64,000 nt of DNA from CAVUCH01 sp963697705. GTDB lineage: Bacteria; Acidobacteriota; Vicinamibacteria; Vicinamibacterales; JAENWD01. The position numbers and the translations under genes are program-made. The stretch covers positions 124,001 to 188,000 of the forward strand of contig CAVOPA010000009.1 of NCBI GenBank assembly GCA_963697705.1, written 5' to 3'. Of this stretch, positions 59,515 to 64,000 are shown piece after piece. The notes below the pieces were generated by a model. The model was not told where the DNA came from. It did not search any database and was given only the letters and a program-made list of their open reading frames with translations. Numbering within the stretch: the stretch's first letter is position 1; each line of letters starts with the position of its first letter.

Positions 59515-60877
59515 ATGCCCGATACCGTGAAGTACATGCTCGACGAGCAACGCCTGCCGACATCCTGGTACAACCTCACCGTCGACCTGCCCGTCCCGCC
59601 GCCGCCGCCGCTGCACCCGGGCACGCACGAGCCGCTCGGGCCCGACGACCTCGCGCCGCTGTTTCCGATGGCGCTGATCGCACAGGAGGTGTCGACGGAG
59701 CGGGCCATCGAGATCCCCGAGCCGGTGCGCGCTGTCTATCGCCAATGGCGGCCAACGCCGCTCTTCCGCGCGCGGCGCCTCGAGGAGGCGCTGCAGACGC
59801 CGGCGCGCATCTACTACAAGTACGAGGGTGTGAGTCCCGCCGGCAGTCACAAGCCGAACACCGCCGTGGCCCAGGCCTTCTACAACAAGCAAGCAGGCGT
59901 GACGCGCCTCGCCACGGAAACGGGGGCGGGACAGTGGGGATCGGCGCTGGCGTTCGCGGGCGCCGTGTTTGGCCTCCACGTCGACGTGTTCATGGTGCGC
60001 GTGTCGTACGACCAGAAGCCGTACCGCCGTGCCCTCATGGAGAGCTACGGGGCGCGGTGCGTCCCGTCTCCGTCACCTGAAACCGCCTCCGGTCGCGCCG
60101 TGCTCGACCGCGCGACCCAATCACCCGGGCAGCCTCGGCATCGCCATCTCCGAAGCCGTCGAAGTTGCCGCCGGGCGCGGCGATACGAACTACGCGCTCG
60201 GATCGGTGCTCAACCACGTGCTGCTCCACCAGACGGTGATCGGGCAGGAAGCGGTCGCCCAGCTCGAGATGGCGGACGATTATCCGGACGTCATCGTCGG
60301 CTGCACCGGCGGCGGTTCGAACTTCGCGGGGATTGCGTTTCCGTTCATCGGCGCGGCCCTCCGCGGCGGCAGGCCGGTGCGCGTCGTCGCCGTGGAGCCG
60401 GCCGCCTGCCCGAGCCTCACGCGCGGGACCTACGCGTACGATTTCGGTGACACAGGACACCTCACGCCGCTCGTCAAGATGCACACGCTTGGCTCGAGCT
60501 TCATTCCGCCAGGCTTCCACGCTGGCGGCCTCCGCTATCACGGCATGGCGCCGATGGTCAGCCATCTGAAGGCGCTCAATCTGATCGAAGCACGCGCCTA
60601 CACGCAGATGCCGTGCTTCGAGGCGGGGGTCCAGTTTGCCCGGGCCGAAGGCATCCTGCCCGCCCCGGAGGCGAACCATGCGGTGCGGGGCGCGATCGAC
60701 GAGGCGCTGCGCTGTCGCGACGAGGGCAGGAGCCGCGCCATCCTCTTCAATCTCTGCGGTCACGGCCATTTCGACATGCAGGCCTACATCGATTACTTTG
60801 CCGGCACGCTGAAGGATCATTCGTACGACGAGGCGGACCTCGCCCTCGCGCTCGCCGGGCTGCCGGTGGTGAAGTGA
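59515..60877 (+). pseudogene. trpB2: TrpB2-type tryptophan synthase beta chain, single frameshift near 60116
   Basis: The N-terminal part (MPDTVKYMLDEQRLPTSWYN, WRPTPLFRARRLEEA, YEGVSPAGSHKPNTAVAQAF with the PLP Lys in SHKPN, ETGAGQWGSALAFAG) is in one frame. The rest (NHPGSLGIAISEAVE, GSVLNHVLLHQTVIG, VIVGCTGGGSNFAGIAFPFI, the GHFD ending) is in the next. The break falls at the CCC run 60116-60118: removing one C gives a continuous protein of about 453 residues, the normal TrpB2 length. TrpB2 makes Trp from indole and Ser, or from O-phosphoserine in some lineages. All catalytic motifs remain, so a sequencing error is at least as likely as a real lesion. No trpA is nearby. Confidence 0.85.
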
Positions 60878-60998
60878 AAGCCCGCCTTACGACTAACGAC
60901 AGCCCAGCAACCGCAGGCGAGCAATATTTCGCATGACGGCGGTTCGTGATGCCGCGGCTGCCATTTAGTGATTTTGGCGAGAGGATCGCCCGGCCGCA

Positions 60999-61265
60999 GT
61001 GCCCGAGCACTACGCGCAAGCATCGGCGATCAAGCTGCTGCCTTTGGGCGTTCCGCAGGTGCTCGTGTTGGGCTCGCAGGAGGAATTCGTGCCGTTGCCG
61101 CTCATGGACGCGTACGTGGTGTCCGCAACGCGGGCCGGCGACAAGGTGCGGCGCATGCTGATTCCGGGTGCCGGCCATTTCGAAATTGCCAGCCCGGTGT
61201 CGTTTGCCTGGCCCCAGATCAAGTCGGCGATAAGGTCGCTCCTCGACGGGAGATTACCGTCGTAG
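60999..61265 (+). pseudogene. C-terminal remnant of an alpha/beta-hydrolase
   Basis: The 88-residue frame (GTG at 60999) matches only the end of an esterase/prolyl-oligopeptidase-like hydrolase: PQVLVLGSQEEFVPLPLMDA (the Asp-bearing strand region) and MLIPGAGHFEIASP with the catalytic-type His. The nucleophile elbow and N-terminal strands are absent from the 120 bp upstream, which have stops in all relevant frames. It is probably a deletion remnant; a tiny functional protein is unlikely. Confidence 0.55.
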
Positions 61266-61353
61266 TGGTGGCTCGAACACTTCGCTTTCAAGATGTCACA
61301 GTCAACGCGGTCGCGTCGATGCGACTGTTTGAGCCGGCCGCCGGAGGATTGCC

Positions 61354-61734
61354 ATGAAGCGCACGTGGACGATCATCGGGGTGAACGACGTCCGCGCGAG
61401 TTTCAGGTGGTACCAGTCTCTCTTCGGCCAGCCGGAGACGGTGCCGGCCCACGATCACTTTGGCCAACTCCTGGACCTGGACGGCACTGTCCTGCTCTGT
61501 CTCCACCAATGGGGTGCCCACGAGCACCCATCCTTGATGAGTCCTGACCATGCCACACCAGGAAACGGGCTCCTGTTGTTCTTTCGCGTCGACGACTTCG
61601 ACCTCGCGGTGCAACGGGCGCGCGGGCTCATTGCTCGGTTCGACGAGCAGCCTCATGTGAACCCGCATACTGGAACGAAGGAGTTCGCCGTCCGAGATCT
61701 CGACGGATACTACGTCTCCATCAGCGCACTTTAG
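61354..61734 (+). CDS. VOC family (glyoxalase/bleomycin-resistance fold) protein
   Basis: This is a 126-residue two-module betaalphabetabetabeta protein: MKRTWTIIGVNDVRASFRWY, LGQPETVPAHDHF-type first module, then LLLFFRVDDFDLAVQRARGL and the C-terminal KEFAVRDLDGYYVSIS typical of the family. Candidate metal ligands are His and Glu residues in HQWGAHEHPS and the last strand. Members include lyases, dioxygenases and drug-binding proteins; no assignment is possible. The ATG at 61354 has GGAGG six bases upstream. Confidence 0.88.
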   Translation: MKRTWTIIGVNDVRASFRWYQSLFGQPETVPAHDHFGQLLDLDGTVLLCLHQWGAHEHPSLMSPDHATPGNGLLLFFRVDDFDLAVQRARGLIARFDEQPHVNPHTGTKEFAVRDLDGYYVSISAL

Positions 61735-62040
61735 GGTTCATCAAGGACCACGAGACGCGCCGCGGCGACATCGCCCCCCAAGCGCGGTCACAGTCCGGCT
61801 GACCCGCGAGTGACGCGCAGCGGCAGCACGCGAACCAGTATTGGAGCGGTCAGTCGATGCTCGCGTGCGAGGCGAGACCGCACGTTGGTTTCCCTTCACC
61901 GCGGGCGACTACCGACGAGTAACTTTCAGACTCGGACTGCCAAAGACGGGCCAGGCGCGAAGGGCCGCCTGACCACGGGGCTGCCTGCCTGCCCTCGCAG
62001 TCCACAATGTGCCCCCGACTTGGCTTTGTCGAACGCGGGA
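61735..62040. other. 306-bp gap, nothing recognised
   Basis: No gene, repeat or RNA was recognised. Open frames cross it without domains or ribosome-binding sites. Confidence 0.4.
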
Positions 62041-62435
62041 CTATCCGATTCGGCTTTTGAGCGCCAGTGCTCGAGCGGCGGCATCGGCGCTATCGTCCGG
62101 CCTCGTATTGAAGGCAATCGCCGCACCGGGGGCAGCTTTATGGACAGCGTTGATCACCGCTTCGAATAGCGCGAGGCCCCGAGGCGGCAGGCGCACGCCG
62201 GCTCCGATGACAACACAATCGTAGCTCGCCGAACCCAACTGATGCACCACCGTCGGTCCGGCGCTTTCGTCAGGCCGGATGGCACAGACGTCGGCCTCCC
62301 ATCCGCGTTCAGCGAACTGCTTCATCGCGACGGCGATAGCTGCGTGAATCTTCTCAGCGGTCAGACCCGGCGGCAAAGCCGGGTCCGAATAGTCCACCGT
62401 CTCCGGAGCGTACCTAGCAGCAGAATCCGCGTCAT
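62041..62435 (-). pseudogene. Conserved hypothetical protein with one frameshift near its start
   Basis: The frame from 62435 begins MTRILLLG and then should continue YAPETVDYSDPALPPGLTAE, but the sequence CTAGGTACG (around 62410) lacks one base, so the main 118-residue part is in another frame. The body has RGWEADVCAIRPDESAG, YDCVVIGAGVRLPPRGLALF and EAVINAVHKAAPGAAIAFNT, a Rossmann-like small protein widely annotated as hypothetical. Restoring a base gives about 131 residues. It could still be translated from the internal GTG at 62397. Function is unknown. Confidence 0.65.
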
Positions 62436-62682
62436 GAGCCCTCCACGATCTTCATGTTTGTCGACACCCTCCGCAACCAGCTTGCAGCGACCGCGGGGCC
62501 ATCGGCCACTCTCGCTGGCAACCTGCCGTAACGGGGAATCCACAGTCCGTGGATGGCTCAGGAAAGGTGTCGCGACTCTACACCGATCGACGGGACCGAC
62601 GGGATTACTCCCCAAGAACGCCGATGCGGCTTCCGATGAACGAGCTTGCGACTCGATCGGCAGTAAGCGACTACTCGTTACC

Positions 62683-62904
62683 CTTTATGCTGTCCGTTAC
62701 CATTGCTTCGACGCGGAGCTCGCGGACCTCGAGAAGATGTCACGAGATGGCATAGTCAACCTGGCGCTGGTGTACCTCGGTATTGGCAAGCGCGTCGATG
62801 CGCTCGACAACCTCGAGCGGGCCCTCGCCGCGATTCGCAGGATCCATCTCGATCCTCCGCTCCGAGCCGCGCTTCGCGGCGCTCTTGCACAAGATGGGCG
62901 CTAA
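62683..62904 (+). pseudogene. Possible C-terminal remnant of a TPR-type regulator
   Basis: In one frame the segment DGIVNLALVYLGIGKRVDAL followed by DNLERALAAIRRIHLDPPLR resembles the last TPR and tail of TPR-containing kinases or cyclases (pattern: NLALVYxGLGxxDxALxxLE...LxxDP). Upstream the frame has no supporting sequence, and the ribosome-binding region is absent, so it is probably a fragment. Confidence 0.3.
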
Positions 62905-63047
62905 CCGCTGAGCGCGGCGAACGAGCAACCTCTGAGCGGCTTCCTGCCGCCGACGAGCACCCGGGTCGCAGGTATCGGAGACGTAACGCTGACGCGTTCC
63001 ACCGAGGGTCCGTGCAGTCCTGCGGTCGCACAACCGCGCTGTGCCGC

Positions 63048-64000
63048 TCAGAAAATCGCAAGCGGGTTCAGCGGAGATCCGGTGCCGCCGGGAACGCGGA
63101 GCGGTGAGCCGACGAACAAAAACGTCCAGCGGCCCCGCTGCCGCGCTTCGCGGGCCAGCGGGTCCAGATCCAGATTGTCGAGGAGCGGCATGCCGAGACT
63201 CACCAGCACCAACTCGTGCAGCGGATTGACCAGGCCTTCGACGCGCGAGGGGATGACGTCGCTCACGCCGTCGGAGCCGATCACGGCCACGTCCCGCGCT
63301 TTCAGCCAGCGGGCCAGCGAGGCGTGAGAGCCGGCCGCCTGCTCGAGGAAGTTCCATTGCCCTTTCTGACGGACCCGCTCCCAGCGGCCGGTCCGGATCA
63401 GCAGCACGTCTCCGCTCGCGATCCTGACATTCGTCTTCGCCTCCCACGCCTCGAGGTCCTCGCTCGTGATCGCGGTTCCGGGCTCCAGGAATTCCAGGCC
63501 GCGCAGCCAGGGAATGTCGACCAGCACGCCGCGCGTGAAGATGCCATCCTTCGCATTCTGGATGCCGAGCTTGCGGGCGCCGCCCTTCTCGAGGACGTCC
63601 ACGGAGACGCCGTTGTACAGCTTGCCGTCGTGCGCGAAGTGCGTGAGGCCGTCCATGTGCGAGTGCGCAAAGCCGTGGTACTGGACCGAGTAGCGATCCC
63701 CGGCCACCGCGTGCCCGCCGAACTCACTTACCGTGAGCTCCTGCTCGAACGGGTTGGTGTTGAGCGCGTCGGCCGTCTTATTCAGATCCAGCGCAAGTGA
63801 CACCGACACGCCGTCGCGCACCAGTGCGGCGGCGGCCCGGCGCTTCTCCGGTGTGATCAGGTTGAGCGTCCCGAGCTCGTCGTTCCTGCCCCAGCGCCCC
63901 CAGTTGGATATCTCCTGGAACCACGCCTCGAACTGCGCCCGCGTGACCGTCTCGGGCGGCGCCGAGTCAGTGGCCGGGAACCCGCCCGCGGGTCCGGCCA
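63048..64000 (-). CDS. Cyclase-family (kynurenine-formamidase-like) metal hydrolase, 5' end outside window
   Basis: The open frame runs from the right edge to a stop at 63048 (at least 317 residues). Before the core, NWGRWGRNDELGTLNLITPE is typical of the longer cyclase-family proteins. The metal-binding motif is in HSHMDGLTHF (H-x-D-x-x-x-H pattern), and further family elements include IASGDVLLIRTGRWERV, IGSDGVSDVIPSR and NPLHELVLVSLGMPLLDNLD. Members are Mn/Zn-dependent amidohydrolases acting on formylkynurenine or cyclic compounds; the exact substrate is unknown. The start lies outside the window. Confidence 0.88.
   Translation of the reverse strand, partial: AGPAGGFPATDSAPPETVTRAQFEAWFQEISNWGRWGRNDELGTLNLITPEKRRAAAALVRDGVSVSLALDLNKTADALNTNPFEQELTVSEFGGHAVAGDRYSVQYHGFAHSHMDGLTHFAHDGKLYNGVSVDVLEKGGARKLGIQNAKDGIFTRGVLVDIPWLRGLEFLEPGTAITSEDLEAWEAKTNVRIASGDVLLIRTGRWERVRQKGQWNFLEQAAGSHASLARWLKARDVAVIGSDGVSDVIPSRVEGLVNPLHELVLVSLGMPLLDNLDLDPLAREARQRGRWTFLFVGSPLRVPGGTGSPLNPLAIF

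Overview
The window is a very GC-rich bacterial chromosome segment. It has almost wall-to-wall coding, frequent ATGA/GTGA stop-start overlaps, and no tRNA, rRNA, CRISPR array or phage/IS transposase that I could recognise. The mix of genes suggests an environmental Acidobacteriota, possibly Vicinamibacteria-like: a large exopolysaccharide locus, sigma-54-type regulators, an Arg/Pro-rich protein ending in an EEIVIPPAPPERG-like motif, di-haem cytochromes, a Dabb protein and a DUF5658-like protein. That placement is inference, because no marker gene is present.

Region 1 (1-31.1 kb, nearly all minus strand) is one long surface-polysaccharide locus, read from high to low coordinates. It opens with a Ca-binding-type (DxNxDG) lipoprotein and an NtrC-like regulator whose ATPase and sigma-54-contact motifs are destroyed. 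Next come a small secreted protein, a long hairpin, and the export trio: outer-membrane beta-barrel, Wza/SLBB protein, and Wzc-type tyrosine autokinase. A clear intrinsic terminator follows. The assembly operon after it holds nine GT-B (GT4-like) glycosyltransferases, three SAM methyltransferases, a Wzy-like polymerase, a Wzx-like flippase, a GT87-type mannosyltransferase-like protein, a nucleotidyltransferase-fold protein, a monotopic phosphoglycosyl transferase (the initiating enzyme), a geranylgeranyl-reductase-family flavoprotein, an O-antigen-ligase-like protein and an ABC exporter cut by the window edge.

Region 2 (31.1-40.8 kb) is regulatory. It contains a REC-GAF-GGDEF diguanylate cyclase with a degenerate receiver. 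A second, fully canonical sigma-54 response regulator heads an operon with a 34-residue-repeat R/P/D-rich protein (frameshifted at a homopolymer) and a Dabb protein. Divergent to it are a tiny HTH protein and an orphan histidine-kinase dimerisation domain. A FliA/WhiG-like sigma factor and a soluble PAS-hybrid histidine kinase follow.

Region 3 (40.8-53.6 kb) is metabolic and envelope-related: a copper P-type ATPase with a 36-residue membrane peptide that looks like the amputated anchor of a cupredoxin, a secreted sorbosone-dehydrogenase-like beta-propeller, a large membrane protein, two paralogous di-haem cytochromes c around a small membrane protein, a GT8 glycosyltransferase, an APC permease and a CsbD protein.

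Region 4 (53.7-64 kb) mixes intact genes (Peptidase-MA TPR protein, M16 peptidase, VOC protein, cyclase-family hydrolase) with broken ones: a multiply frameshifted crcB, a singly frameshifted trpB2, an alpha/beta-hydrolase tail, a frameshifted conserved hypothetical and a TPR-like remnant. It also has long gene-poor gaps, one carrying a roughly 170-bp element with imperfect terminal inverted repeats. Long intact genes between the broken ones argue against a uniformly bad sequence, but single-base homopolymer errors cannot be excluded for several of them.
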